From NCBI GenBank assembly GCA_964030475.1, contig CAXIPT010000003.1, positions 11,986,519 through 12,050,518 on the forward strand: a stretch of 64,000 bases of DNA, written 5' to 3'. Under the pieces are notes generated by a model that was not told the DNA's origin, did not search any database, and saw only the letters and a list, made by a program, of their open reading frames with translations. This DNA comes from Tethya wilhelma. Lineage: Eukaryota > Porifera > Demospongiae > Tethyida > Tethyidae. The position numbers were made by a program, and so were the translations under genes. This document shows positions 63,980-64,000 of this stretch, piece by piece; within the stretch, counting starts at the first letter, position 1, and each line of letters begins with the position of its first letter.

Positions 63980-64000
63980 GGCAGAGTTGGAAACAATAAC

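Overview
This is animal nuclear DNA. Nearly every gene is cut by short GT-AG introns, there is a tRNA gene with internal promoter boxes, and CA/CT microsatellites and small inverted-repeat elements are abundant. The conserved genes (HUWE1, CLN8, COMMD7, SLC35B4, FBH1, a PCTAIRE cyclin-dependent kinase) are animal orthologues. Together with a RING-TRAF protein, a death-domain NACHT receptor and an ADP-ribosyltransferase of a type more familiar from fungi and plants, this suggests an early-branching animal, most likely a sponge. That placement is inference; no species marker was seen.

Layout. (1) 3-1400 (+): 3' part of a RING/zf-TRAF/MATH gene, apparently lying in a HUWE1 intron. (2) 1818-22534 (-): N-terminal half of the HUWE1 HECT ubiquitin ligase in about 33 exons; the HECT domain lies left of the window. 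Its introns hold a tRNA-Ser(CGA), many dispersed repeats and, between single-N joins at about 8006 and 10303, a block with two small secreted/membrane genes ending in PPxY motifs; conserved HUWE1 exons are missing exactly there. (3) 22967-23878 (-) CLN8 and 24275-25561 (+) COMMD7, divergent. (4) 25869-27666 (-) SLC35B4, convergent with COMMD7 and sharing a 245-bp promoter region with the next gene. (5) 27912-51808 (+): tandem array of FBH1 (F-box plus UvrD-type helicase) copies A, B and C/D. C and D are a 5' part and a 3' part separated by 7.15 kb that carries a NACHT receptor (41942-46996, -) and is bounded by 624-bp, >99% identical direct repeats. (6) 52197-59689 (+): PCTAIRE kinase (CDK16/17/18). 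(7) 60447-63150 (-): a gene I cannot match to a named family, encoding two PDZ-like modules, three Cys/His clusters, a small GRVHDYCGR-type Cys motif and a PARP-like catalytic domain; its promoter and first codons recur as an inverted copy at the window's right edge.

Themes. Several genes belong to ubiquitin, DNA-damage or ADP-ribose biology (HUWE1, FBH1, TRAF, the PARP-like gene), but nothing shows that they act together. The most unusual parts are the PDZ/Cys-rich/PARP-like gene, the FBH1 array with copy-specific element insertions, and the receptor inserted in it. Exon boundaries were assigned by hand from splice motifs and reading-frame phase; most agree in phase, and exceptions are stated.
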